Positions 1 through 6,657 of a DNA stretch of 19,122 nt are shown here, piece by piece. Source of the stretch: Methanosarcina sp. (GTDB taxonomy: Archaea; Halobacteriota; Methanosarcinia; Methanosarcinales; Methanosarcinaceae). The first letter of the stretch is position 1. Each line of letters begins with the position of its first letter. Under the pieces are notes generated by a model, which was not told the DNA's origin, ran no database searches, and was given only the letters and a program-made list of their open reading frames with translations. The translations under genes and the position numbers were made by a program. The stretch is from positions 3,080 through 22,201 of the forward strand of contig DUGS01000203.1 in the NCBI GenBank assembly GCA_013331265.1, in the 5' to 3' direction.

Positions 1-1
1 C

Positions 2-301
2 AACATTGCAGGTTTCAAAGTTGTGGACCTTGGAAGAGATGTCCCGATTAAGACCTTTGTCGAAAAGGTGAAGGAACTCAAACCCCAGGTTGTTGCATCC
101 TCCGCACTTATGACAACCACAATGGTCAACCAGATCCAGATCGAGGAACAGCTGAAAGAAGCAGGTGTCCGCGACCAGGTCAAGACCATGGTCGGTGGCG
201 CCCCTGTTACCCAGGACTGGGCAGACAAGATCGGAGCAGACATCTATGGGGAAAGCGCCAACGATGCAGTCGCCAAGATAAAAGCAGCCCTGAAAGTATA
301 A
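2..301 (+). CDS. mttC: Methylamine corrinoid protein, C-terminal part (probably trimethylamine corrinoid protein MttC)
   Basis: The reading frame is already open at the left edge, so only the last 99 codons are present; it ends with TAA. The visible part is the second half of a B12-binding Rossmann domain: a VVDLGRDVP strand-loop, a SALMTTTMVNQ helix (residues typical of MtmC/MtbC/MttC proteins), then VGGAPVTQDWADKIGADIYG. In this family the protein carries the methyl group from a pyrrolysine methyltransferase (MtmB, MtbB or MttB) to the CoM methylase MtbA in the cytoplasm. The DxHxxG cobalt-ligand motif would lie upstream of the window. MttC is chosen over MtbC or MtmC because the next gene is an mttP-type permease and mttC-mttP is a known Methanosarcina order; the tail alone does not prove this. 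A GTG at 23 is an internal valine codon, not a start. Confidence 0.85.
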   Translation, partial: NIAGFKVVDLGRDVPIKTFVEKVKELKPQVVASSALMTTTMVNQIQIEEQLKEAGVRDQVKTMVGGAPVTQDWADKIGADIYGESANDAVAKIKAALKV

Positions 302-321
302 TAACGAAAGAGCAGGAAGTA

Positions 322-360
322 CCGGGAGTCAATGGCAGGTAATACAGACCTGTCTCCCGG
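322..360 (+). promoter_or_regulatory. Two-tier intercistronic hairpin between mttC and mttP
   Basis: CCGGGAG (322-328) pairs with CTCCCGG (354-360), and inside it CAGGT (336-340) pairs with ACCTG (348-352) around a 7-nt loop. It lies 20 nt after the corrinoid gene stop and about 40 nt before the permease start. There is no U-tract after it, so it looks more like an mRNA stabilising or processing stem that separates abundant corrinoid-protein message from permease message than a terminator. That role is inferred. Confidence 0.5.
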
Positions 361-399
361 CACACCTGCCCAATAACTCTAACATAAGGAGGAGTGGGC

Positions 400-1446
400 A
401 TGGATCTGAAAGCTTTGAAAGCTCAGGAAAGCAAACGAAAAATCAGCAAAGGGTATATGTGGGCACTTTTTTGTGCTGTGTTCTGGGGCATATGGTACCT
501 GCCGGGCACTGTTGTATGGGTACTGAACCCGTTTGATGAAATGTACGGGGAAATCGCCGGAGCCAGTGGAGATGCAGTGTCTCTTGTTGTAACAGCAGTC
601 CTCATTACCGCATTCAATGCACTTACAGTTATGCTGGCTCTCATGCTCTGGAACGGCGTTCTTGGGAAATTTGGAGAACTGGGACGGACGCTAAAGGAAT
701 TCCATCCATGTTCCAAGTGGTTCTTCCTGGCCTCGATCTTCGGGGGGCCTGTAGCAATTCTCGGCTCCTTCATGGCCATGGGCTTTATTGGAGGGGCGTT
801 CGCAGCCGTTGCTGCCCTTCTCTATCCTGTGATCGGCTCGGTGCTTGCTTATTACTGGTATGGAGAAAAGATCAGCAAGAGAGCAGCAACCGGAATTATA
901 ATCATTATTCTTGGTGGAATCACAATCTTTGGCGGCGGGGTTATAACCGAGCTTGCTGCAGGGGGAGTCCCCTGGATAGGATACCTGGGAGGGCTGATGG
1001 CTGCTGCAGGCTGGGGGATTGAAGGCGCAATTGCAGGAAAAGGGCTCGACATTTCCGAGCCGGACGTGGGACTTACCCTCCGTTTCCTTGGAGAAAACAT
1101 CATCTGGTGGATCATTATCGTACCGATCCTTGCAATAGTTGGCTACCCGATGTACTCCTTTGCATTCCAGGCATTTGAACCCCTGACCCTGCTGGTCCTG
1201 ATCTTCGCAGGAATCACCTTCGGCTTCTGTTATGTCTGCTGGTACAAGTCTTTCCCTCTGATAGGAGTCGGAAGAGGCCAGGGTATAGGAAATCTCTACG
1301 GACTGTGTGCCATTATCTTCATCTTCCTCTTCTTCGGGGATGTTCCGGCTTGGACAATTCTTGTAGGCGGTACTCTCTGTGTTATTGGCAGTTTCGTCAT
1401 GTTTACGGAAGAAACAGCTGCGCTTGAAACTCTGAGAGGTGAGTGA
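400..1446 (+). CDS. mttP: Putative methylamine permease MttP (10-TM membrane protein)
   Basis: This is a 348-residue, very hydrophobic protein. About ten membrane segments can be read: near residues 20-43, 60-88, 108-130, 132-155, 165-183, 192-212, 232-254, 263-286, 298-320 and 324-342. The size and drug/metabolite-transporter-like topology suit the putative permease cotranscribed with mttB/mttC in Methanosarcina barkeri. Its likely role is uptake of methylamines, mainly trimethylamine, across the cytoplasmic membrane; transport has been proposed from gene context, and nothing in the sequence proves the substrate. ATG at 400 is preferred because AAGGAGG (386-392) sits 7 nt upstream; an in-frame GTG at 394 overlaps that ribosome-binding site. 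The gene probably shares a transcript with the corrinoid gene upstream, and its last codons overlap or abut the next gene. Confidence 0.8.
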   Translation: MDLKALKAQESKRKISKGYMWALFCAVFWGIWYLPGTVVWVLNPFDEMYGEIAGASGDAVSLVVTAVLITAFNALTVMLALMLWNGVLGKFGELGRTLKEFHPCSKWFFLASIFGGPVAILGSFMAMGFIGGAFAAVAALLYPVIGSVLAYYWYGEKISKRAATGIIIIILGGITIFGGGVITELAAGGVPWIGYLGGLMAAAGWGIEGAIAGKGLDISEPDVGLTLRFLGENIIWWIIIVPILAIVGYPMYSFAFQAFEPLTLLVLIFAGITFGFCYVCWYKSFPLIGVGRGQGIGNLYGLCAIIFIFLFFGDVPAWTILVGGTLCVIGSFVMFTEETAALETLRGE

Positions 1447-1447
1447 A

Positions 1448-1744
1448 GTGGGGAAAAACCGTCCCATAAAATTCAGGATTCTGGAACTATACCTGGATGG
1501 AGAAGAACACTGGAACTACGAAATAGTTCCAAAAATCCAGGAAGAGTACGGCATGAAGGATAATTTTCACAGAGACAGCATCAATTTCGACATTCTTGAA
1601 CTGGCGTCCGGAGGGATGCTGAAAGATGTGGAACAGAAAGTCGATGAAGAGGGAATCTACAAAAAAGGCTTCCTTCTGCACAAATATGTAATCACAGACT
1701 TCGGGAGAGTCCGGGGCTCGGATGCCTGCATAAGATATATGTAA
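1448..1744 (+). CDS. Small winged-helix-like protein in the methylamine operon
   Basis: This 98-residue hydrophilic protein has no membrane segment or cysteine cluster. Its layout (RILELYLDGEEHWNYEIVPK, a helix containing RDSINFDILELASGGML, then a charged hairpin and YVITDFGR) resembles a compact winged helix-turn-helix domain; 'ITDFGR' is a common end of such wings. GTG 1448 is chosen because GAGGTG (1435-1440) lies 7 nt upstream. An in-frame GTG at 1439 would overlap the mttP stop by 8 nt and has a poorer site. Starting one base after the mttP stop implies translational coupling. It may be a transcription regulator of methylamine genes or a DNA-binding-like accessory protein; the family is not recognised with certainty. 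Confidence 0.7.
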   Translation: MGKNRPIKFRILELYLDGEEHWNYEIVPKIQEEYGMKDNFHRDSINFDILELASGGMLKDVEQKVDEEGIYKKGFLLHKYVITDFGRVRGSDACIRYM

Positions 1745-1764
1745 AAATGAAAAGGAGGAAAGAG

Positions 1765-1914
1765 ATGGTACAAACAGCTGCTGCTATGGAAGCTTACAAT
1801 GCATACTGGGCTAATTCCTTTATCCCGGGAGCTGAGATAATGTGGATGGTTCTTATCCTGATCCTTGCGGTTATCGCCCTCTGGCAGGCAAGAACATTTG
1901 TCTCACAGTTCTAA
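1765..1914 (+). CDS. 49-residue single-TM protein downstream of mttP
   Basis: ATG 1765 is preceded by AAAGGAGG (1751-1758) at 6 nt, one of the strongest ribosome-binding sites in the window, and the frame ends in TAA at 1912-1914. The peptide has an alanine- and aromatic-rich N-terminus (MVQTAAAMEAYNAYW), an NSFIPGAE turn and one clear membrane helix at about residues 25-41 (IMWMVLILILAVIALW), then a short tail RTFVSQF. It is 20 nt after the winged-helix gene and very likely the last gene of the methylamine operon. By position it could be a small subunit or stabiliser of the MttP permease; this is inference. It is short enough to be missed by routine gene calling. Confidence 0.75.
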   Translation: MVQTAAAMEAYNAYWANSFIPGAEIMWMVLILILAVIALWQARTFVSQF

Positions 1915-1915
1915 G

Positions 1916-1965
1916 TAGATGAGAAATTGAAGAAGAGAAATTGAAAGAAGTGAAGTTGAAGAGGA
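1916..1965 (-). terminator. Purine-rich strand tract (pyrimidine/T-rich on minus) between two convergent genes
   Basis: The plus strand is almost all purine plus TTG, with a 14-bp period: GAGAAATTGA at 1921 and again at 1935, and a degenerate third copy (GTGAAGTTGA) near 1950. On the minus strand, directly after the stop of the ArcS-like gene, this reads as repeated T/C runs. Archaeal termination often uses T-rich runs, so this is a plausible terminator for the minus-strand gene. The repeat pattern may alternatively just reflect simple-sequence expansion. Confidence 0.35.
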
Positions 1966-2649
1966 TTACAGGACATACCAGTCGGTGTCGTCCACAGACA
2001 GGTCTTCCTTTAAGCCGACTTCCCTTTTGGGAAGCCCGAAAGCATCAGTAATTGCATCGGAAAGATCCTGAAGGTACTCTTTAGATGAGAGGCTGTTGTA
2101 AATAAAATGTTTATCAGGCTGAATCATCTTTTGAATTGTAGCTTCCCTGGGGACGATATCCACTTCAATGTCAACCATTTCCAGGGCTTTTTCCATTGCA
2201 GTCCGGAAATCTCCGATACAATAGGCTATCCTGTGCCTGTAGTTTTCCCTTGTTTTTTCAAGATAAGCGGCAATCCTTTCGCTTTCGGTTTTTATAAAGT
2301 CCCTTTTGATTTTTGTCACATTGCATTTGCCCATCATGAAAGTATAGTTCATAAAAGGATACTGGGTATCAAGTTCCCTTGGAGCAATCCCACAGGTCCC
2401 AAAGGTCACTATGTGTACATCCTCGGGTTTTAAAATCCCAAAAATTATCCGGTCAAATTTTTTATGGGATGGGCTTTCATGGTAAGGCTTTCTCTTGGCG
2501 CAGGGAACGAAAATACATGCTTCTCTGAAAGGGGCTTCATACTTATTGATAACCCATTCATTGGCTTTTACCATATCAGGATGATGGATTATTCTCTCGG
2601 TATCAAGAGGCTCTTTGGAACGTTCATCTTCAGGGATAATGGGCTGCAT
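1966..2649 (-). CDS. Stand-alone ArcS catalytic-core (DUF5591-like) protein
   Basis: This 227-residue protein carries, at residues 49-62, PCAKRKPYHESPSH. This fits the motif PC-x3-KPY-x2-S-x2-H described for archaeosine synthase ArcS, the enzyme that modifies preQ0 at position 15 of archaeal tRNA. A second family-like stretch, TFGTCGIAPRELDTQYPFMNY, lies at about residues 82-102. Full-length euryarchaeal ArcS is much larger, carrying extra TGT-like and PUA domains, so this is either the catalytic half of a split ArcS or a paralogue with another role. The ATG at 2649 has no Shine-Dalgarno site, but a strong TATA box lies about 30 nt upstream, suggesting a leaderless or nearly leaderless message. 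Convergent with the methylamine operon and not obviously linked to it. Confidence 0.75.
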   Translation of the reverse strand: MQPIIPEDERSKEPLDTERIIHHPDMVKANEWVINKYEAPFREACIFVPCAKRKPYHESPSHKKFDRIIFGILKPEDVHIVTFGTCGIAPRELDTQYPFMNYTFMMGKCNVTKIKRDFIKTESERIAAYLEKTRENYRHRIAYCIGDFRTAMEKALEMVDIEVDIVPREATIQKMIQPDKHFIYNSLSSKEYLQDLSDAITDAFGLPKREVGLKEDLSVDDTDWYVL

Positions 2650-2676
2650 AAAACTTCAAAGCTTATTGAGCCCGTG

Positions 2677-2692
2677 ATTTATATATAAATTT
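2677..2692 (-). promoter_or_regulatory. TATA box of the ArcS-like gene
   Basis: On the minus strand this reads AAATTTATATATAAAT, a near-ideal archaeal TATA element whose near end is 27 nt from the ATG at 2649. With the usual spacing of about 25 nt, transcription would start within a few bases of the start codon, which fits the absence of a ribosome-binding site. Confidence 0.6.
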
Positions 2693-2725
2693 AACTAACG
2701 GGAATCATTCCTGACATGTTATTTT

Positions 2726-2739
2726 TTATTGGAAACAAT
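2726..2739. promoter_or_regulatory. 14-bp motif TTATTGGAAACAAT, copy 1 (candidate operator)
   Basis: The core ATTGGAAACAAT is an inverted repeat ATTG-N4-CAAT. The same 14 bases occur in reverse orientation at 6720-6733, in the leader/promoter region of the ABC importer operon. Occurrence upstream of both the regulator and the transporter suggests a shared operator, although this copy is closer to the ArcS-like gene's promoter than to the regulator's TATA box. Confidence 0.35.
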
Positions 2740-2814
2740 CAGAAACGATATAATGGAATATTTTGCAGAGATTACCTGAGGAAAAATAATGATATAGAGA
2801 AAGAGAGAAATAAG

Positions 2815-2824
2815 TTTATAAATA
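2815..2824 (+). promoter_or_regulatory. TATA box for the winged-helix regulator
   Basis: TTTATAAATA, preceded by AAG, resembles a BRE/TATA element. Transcription would begin near 2845-2850, inside the 17-bp tandem repeat, leaving a leader of about 200 nt before the start codon at 3053. It is the best plus-strand TATA match in this intergenic region. Confidence 0.45.
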
Positions 2825-2832
2825 CATCCACC

Positions 2833-2866
2833 GATATTGGTAATTAAATGATATTGGTAATTAAAT
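2833..2866 (+). repeat. Perfect 17-bp tandem repeat (two copies)
   Basis: GATATTGGTAATTAAAT occurs at 2833-2849 and again at 2850-2866 with no mismatch or spacer; a decayed AT-rich third copy may follow (AATACATAATGATAATTAAAA). It covers the expected transcription start downstream of the TATA box at 2815, the usual place for a repressor site in archaea. It is a candidate autoregulatory operator for the regulator at 3053. Confidence 0.6.
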
Positions 2867-3052
2867 AATACATAATGATAATTAAAACAATTTGGACTAC
2901 GCTTAAAAAAGCAATTTGGAGACCGGAGTAAGGTTCTCTGTTTTATGTGCATGCTCAGCCCATCTTTGTACAACGCTTGAAAGTGCTGGCCTGTATCCTC
3001 AAGGATTGAAAATATGTTCTAAAAACAATAAACGTCCTCAAATAGTGGTTAT

Positions 3053-3460
3053 ATGGCAAATTCTATTCATGAAATGATCAGAGCAAGCTTCAGATGCGAG
3101 GACATGGTAAAATGTGTGCTCGGTTTGAAGTCCCTTGACATCGACGCATACAAGGCTCTGCTTATGCATGGGCCCCTGACAGCAGAAAAATTGGGAGAGA
3201 TTCTTAACAGGGAAAGGAGCACTGCATATCGTTCCCTCCAGAACCTTATAGCATGTGGAATTGTTTACAGGGAAACAAGGTCCATTAACAGCGGGGGGTA
3301 CTATTATGAATATGTAGCCATCGAACCTCAGGAAATGAAACAGATGGTTAAGAAGAATGTTGATGAGTGGTACAATCAGATGAATGAGCTGATTGAAAAA
3401 ATGGATGATAAAGTAAGCGCCCTCGTTATGCGATTAGAAGATGACAACGCAGAAAAATGA
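3053..3460 (+). CDS. Winged-helix (TrmB/COG1378-like) transcriptional regulator
   Basis: A 135-residue protein with a clear helix-turn-helix at about residues 42-65 (PLTAEKLGEILNRERSTAYR followed by a LIACGIV recognition helix end) and a glycine/tyrosine-rich wing (about 76-90). It ends in an amphipathic, probably coiled-coil helix at 92-130 that would dimerise it. Cysteines at 15, 21 and 68 could bind metal or sense redox, but they do not form a classical cluster motif. Start ATG 3053 has little Shine-Dalgarno complementarity. Its stop is only 2 nt from the convergent stop of the ATPase gene, so the regulator and importer form a tight unit; likely role is control of the uptake operon in response to its substrate. 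The substrate is unknown. Confidence 0.8.
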   Translation: MANSIHEMIRASFRCEDMVKCVLGLKSLDIDAYKALLMHGPLTAEKLGEILNRERSTAYRSLQNLIACGIVYRETRSINSGGYYYEYVAIEPQEMKQMVKKNVDEWYNQMNELIEKMDDKVSALVMRLEDDNAEK

Positions 3461-3462
3461 TA

Positions 3463-4269
3463 TTATGGCGAACTATTATTTGTCGCAGCTACTGGACACC
3501 CAACTTGAATGTTTTTTGGATACACCATCATCAAATGATCCATATAGCCTACACTGCAAATATCATTAAATATAGTGCTAAGTAATTGCTCTGATACTAC
3601 GCTTTTTGGATCCCCCTTTGCGACCAGACCTCCCCGATACATGACAATGACATCGTCACAGAACCACGAGATGTGGTTTGGGTCATGGCTACAGGCCAGT
3701 ATAGTCGTCCCTCTCGCGGAAATCTTTTTCAGAATATTCCAGATCCGTATCTGGTTGCAGAAATCCAGGGCGGATGTTGGTTCATCCAGCAGCATTAACG
3801 GCGTTTCTTGTGCCATAGCCCTTGCGATGAGCACAAGCTGGCGTTGACCGCCGCTGAGCTGGTTGTAAGGCCTATCGGCGAGGTGGGAAATCTCAAGCAT
3901 TTCAATTGCTTCCCTGACCTTATCCTTATCATCTTCGGAGATACCAAAGATACCACCCATGTGAGGAGTCCTGCCCATCAGCACAACTTCCTTGACAAGA
4001 TATGGAAAAGGCGGCTTGTGTTCCTGGGGCACGTAGGCGACAAGTTTTGCCAGTTCCTCGATCTTTTTTCTCTTGACATTACAACCATCGATGGATACGC
4101 TGCCACTATTATACTTAAGGAAGCTCATGCAGCACTTGAACAGGGTTGTTTTCCCGGAACCATTTGGCCCGAAAAGCCCGCATAAAGAACCTTTCTCTAC
4201 CCTGAATGAAATATTTTTGAATATGGGTACGCTGTTGTACCCGAAGCTCAGATTATCTACTTTTAACAT
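3463..4269 (-). CDS. ABC transporter ATPase, FecE/BtuD type
   Basis: This 268-residue cytoplasmic ATPase powers uptake with the permease encoded just upstream. All ABC motifs are present: Walker A GPNGSGKT (34-41), Q-loop Gln82 in VPQEHK, signature LSGGQRQ (138-144), Walker B with LLDEPT (160-165), D-loop SALD and switch histidine 195 (CSHD). The sequence 'FPYLVKEVVLMGRTPH' after the Q-loop is typical of the iron-siderophore/cobalamin/haem importer subfamily. ATG 4269 is chosen over a 22-residue N-terminal extension (to 4335) because the family starts at MLKVDNLSFGY and a GGTGA site overlaps the permease stop codon. The C-terminal 20 residues (CPVAATNNSSP end) are unusual low-complexity sequence. 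Substrate class cannot be told apart from this subunit. Confidence 0.93.
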   Translation of the reverse strand: MLKVDNLSFGYNSVPIFKNISFRVEKGSLCGLFGPNGSGKTTLFKCCMSFLKYNSGSVSIDGCNVKRKKIEELAKLVAYVPQEHKPPFPYLVKEVVLMGRTPHMGGIFGISEDDKDKVREAIEMLEISHLADRPYNQLSGGQRQLVLIARAMAQETPLMLLDEPTSALDFCNQIRIWNILKKISARGTTILACSHDPNHISWFCDDVIVMYRGGLVAKGDPKSVVSEQLLSTIFNDICSVGYMDHLMMVYPKNIQVGCPVAATNNSSP

Positions 4270-4273
4270 ATAA

Positions 4274-5344
4274 TCACCCAAATATCTCCTTTTCTTTGCT
4301 ACGCAGCAGATATATGAGGTAAGGCGCACCGACAATAGCTGTGATGATTCCTATCGGGATCTCTGCCGAGGTAAGAGTACGTGCGATAGTATCACAAAAG
4401 ATGATGTAAACTCCGCCCATCAACGCTGCTGTGGGAATTACAAAACGGTTGTCCGGCCCCTGGATAAGACGGGCGGCATGGGGCATCATCAGTCCTACCC
4501 ACGCAATAATTCCAACCGAAGATACGCAGATGGCAGTTACCAGTGTGGCCAGTACGATGAAAATAAACTTAAAAACTTCCGGATTCACACCTAATGCCCG
4601 AGCTTCCTCGTCGCCCATGGAAAGAACATTCAGTTTCCACCCGAAGAACCACATAATAGCTACGGATATCAACACAACAGGCACAGTCAGCTTCACGTCA
4701 CCCCACTGAGTATAGTAGAAGCCGCCCATCATCCAGAAGACAATCTCCCGCAGTTGTATATCATTTGAAAGGTATTTCATGATGGAAACACACGCGGAAA
4801 ATATCGAGCCTATGATAATACCGGCAAGTATCAGCGTGACCACGGGCGTCTGCCCCCTGCTCCTTGCCAGCGAATACGCCAGGAATACAGAGAGTAAAGC
4901 AAACACGAAAGCACCTAGCTGTATAGAAATAAAGATGTGAGGATAAACAATCCCAAGCGCTGCACCGAATGCCGCTCCCGAAGATACTCCAAGAATGTAT
5001 GGCTCTACAAGAGGGTTGCGAAAGCATCCCTGATAAATCGTCCCGGCAACAGAAAGGCCGATGCCAACGGTTATAGCCATAATGACCCTCGGGAAGCGGA
5101 TGTTCCAGACAATCGTATTTTCAAGTTTGTCCAAGGAATCTACAATGTCAGGTGAAAATATATGAGTGGAAATGATAGAGTACACTTCCGCTATAGAAAT
5201 CTGATATGTCCCCAAACAGATCGTGACCATCCCACCTGCTACCATAACAAAAGCGAGAAAGAAAATGATACATAACTTTCTTGCTTCAAAAAAGTTGAGG
5301 GCAGTAGGGGTAGAAACTTTCACGTCAGTCGATAATTCTTCCAT
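4274..5344 (-). CDS. FecCD/BtuC-family ABC permease
   Basis: A 356-residue membrane protein with the roughly ten-helix BtuC fold. An N-terminal helix (about 28-50) is followed by VGIGLSVAGTIYQGCFRNPL and LGVSSGAAFGAALG, both hallmarks of the FecCD family. The cytoplasmic coupling region is MGDEEARALGVNPE, which docks on the ATPase, and the late signature is WVGLMMPHAARLIQG. It probably works as a homodimer, forming the channel for an iron chelate, haem or corrinoid. It ends 4 nt before the ATPase start and begins 8 nt after the binding-protein stop, so the three genes are one operon in the usual order: binding protein, permease, ATPase. Methylotrophic methanogens need large amounts of both iron and cobalamin, so either substrate is reasonable. 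Confidence 0.93.
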   Translation of the reverse strand: MEELSTDVKVSTPTALNFFEARKLCIIFFLAFVMVAGGMVTICLGTYQISIAEVYSIISTHIFSPDIVDSLDKLENTIVWNIRFPRVIMAITVGIGLSVAGTIYQGCFRNPLVEPYILGVSSGAAFGAALGIVYPHIFISIQLGAFVFALLSVFLAYSLARSRGQTPVVTLILAGIIIGSIFSACVSIMKYLSNDIQLREIVFWMMGGFYYTQWGDVKLTVPVVLISVAIMWFFGWKLNVLSMGDEEARALGVNPEVFKFIFIVLATLVTAICVSSVGIIAWVGLMMPHAARLIQGPDNRFVIPTAALMGGVYIIFCDTIARTLTSAEIPIGIITAIVGAPYLIYLLRSKEKEIFG

Positions 5345-5352
5345 ATTTACAC

Positions 5353-6657
5353 CTAAAAATCAGACTCCACCGTCCAGTCCAGCCACTGGTTTGAACGAAG
5401 CTCCTGTGCTGTCGTTCTGTTCACACCGTATACGTCCTGGTAGAAATCAAGAGCGAACTCATGAACCTTGACATCGCTGAACAGGTCAGGATAGCAAGCC
5501 TTAGCAACGATAATCATATCAATCGGGTATTCTGTCCGTCGGGCGCAGTTCATTGGCGTCCATGGCATAGCATACACCCGCTTGTTCAGGACCGCCCGCA
5601 TGTTCTGCAGATTCTGATAATAAGGTGCCTCGTACAGTTCGCGAGGTGGGTGGAACCCGTTTGATGTGGGTAAAAGTATGACATCAGGATCTAAAGCCAT
5701 TACCTGCTCAGCATTCAAAAGTTTACCTGAGCCTGTGTCACGGTATACATTTCTACCATTACAGATATTTTCAATAATGTAAGATTCGGGCGTGTCAGTG
5801 CCAGATACTGTCCCTGCCCCCCCAGAACTTCTGGCATTGGGAGACAGACCAATATAGAGTACACTGCTTTTTTTGTTGTCAGGTATGTCTCTGGTACGCT
5901 CCTGGATCAGCTTCTCAGTGCTTTCCAGATAATCAGCTAGGTCCATTGCCTTCTGTTCTTTTCCAAATAACTGGCCAATCACACGCATTTCATCTCTCAT
6001 CGTGCTCAGGTCAGAATTCTGATAATATGAAGGTGAATACAATACCACTGCTGGTATTCCCAGAGACTCTATCGTTGATATGGTCTTCGTTATTTTTTCC
6101 TCATTATTGGCACCAATTGTACAGTCACCCACCCGCATGATGACAACATCGGGGTTTACATCTGCCAGTGTCTCATAGCTGATTATGTTGCCCTGAGGAG
6201 AGTTAATGCAGGGGGTTTCGTTCAACCATGGATGCAGGTATTTCATTGTATTCCATCCATGTGTGTACGAATAATTAGTACCATTTATCGTAGGATATGT
6301 ATATGAGTAGTCTCGCTTAAGAGACCATGACCCAATAGCTACAACTTTATCTATCTCGCTGAGATTGGTCAGGACGCCTTCAACGAACCCATCGTCAATA
6401 GTAGCGACGCGTTTGATATTCTCTGGCACTTTTACCTGCACGCCACGCATGTCCGTGATATACCTGTACTGTCCGTCAGGAGAAGCTGTCATGGGCGAGC
6501 TTGTGGCAGTTGTTGTAATCTGGCCTGTCTGTTCAGTGCACCCTTCTATCGATACGATAAGGAAAATAATAAGTACACAAAACACAAGGCTTTTTTTAGA
6601 ATTAAAATAGCTCAAAAGCTTGCCGATTTTATCTATATTGTTAGGCTTACCGTTCAT
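5353..6657 (-). CDS. Substrate-binding lipoprotein-like subunit of the FecCD importer
   Basis: This 434-residue protein has a positively charged N-terminus, a hydrophobic helix at about 23-37 and a cysteine at residue 40 (VSIEGC). It is probably membrane-anchored outside the cell, although the lipobox is imperfect. The mature part matches the class III binding-protein layout: a first lobe from 'GVQVKVPENIKRVATID', a long linker helix (DLADYLESTEKLIQ) and a second lobe with DPDVILLPTSNG. It is longer than simple BtuF proteins, with an insertion around YTYPTINGTNYSYTHGW. ATG 6657 is preferred over a TTG at 6663 two codons earlier. The gene ends in TAG, the codon read as pyrrolysine in Methanosarcina, but TAA follows one codon later, so readthrough would add only two residues. 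First gene of the operon. Confidence 0.85.
   Translation of the reverse strand: MNGKPNNIDKIGKLLSYFNSKKSLVFCVLIIFLIVSIEGCTEQTGQITTTATSSPMTASPDGQYRYITDMRGVQVKVPENIKRVATIDDGFVEGVLTNLSEIDKVVAIGSWSLKRDYSYTYPTINGTNYSYTHGWNTMKYLHPWLNETPCINSPQGNIISYETLADVNPDVVIMRVGDCTIGANNEEKITKTISTIESLGIPAVVLYSPSYYQNSDLSTMRDEMRVIGQLFGKEQKAMDLADYLESTEKLIQERTRDIPDNKKSSVLYIGLSPNARSSGGAGTVSGTDTPESYIIENICNGRNVYRDTGSGKLLNAEQVMALDPDVILLPTSNGFHPPRELYEAPYYQNLQNMRAVLNKRVYAMPWTPMNCARRTEYPIDMIIVAKACYPDLFSDVKVHEFALDFYQDVYGVNRTTAQELRSNQWLDWTVESDF

Larger units (their letters stand above)
2693..3052. other. Intergenic control region of the ABC-importer regulator
   Basis: No convincing gene is present. This AT-rich stretch holds a 14-bp motif (2726-2739), a TATA element (2815-2824), a 17-bp tandem repeat (2833-2866), two copies of CAATTTGGA near 2888 and 2912, and then about 190 nt of probable 5' leader before the regulator's start codon. 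A 20-codon frame from GTG 2947 to TGA 3009 exists but has no ribosome-binding site, so it is not called. Confidence 0.6.

Noticed and set aside
691..1467. 258-codon open frame on the minus strand opposite mttP
   Set aside because: It mirrors a well-supported 10-TM gene on the other strand, has a charged low-quality composition and no ribosome-binding site.
2833..2866. CRISPR-like repeat
   Set aside because: Only two head-to-tail units with no spacers and no cas genes nearby.
2719..2973. 84-codon minus-strand frame in the regulator's control region
   Set aside because: It is Phe/Tyr/Ile-rich because of AT-rich DNA, lacks a start signal and overlaps the TATA box and tandem repeat.
2947..3009. 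20-codon leader peptide upstream of the regulator
   Set aside because: It starts with GTG, has no ribosome-binding site and nothing supports translation.
5353..5355. TAG at the end of the binding-protein gene as an in-frame pyrrolysine codon
   Set aside because: TAA follows after a single codon, so no extended pyrrolysine protein is possible.
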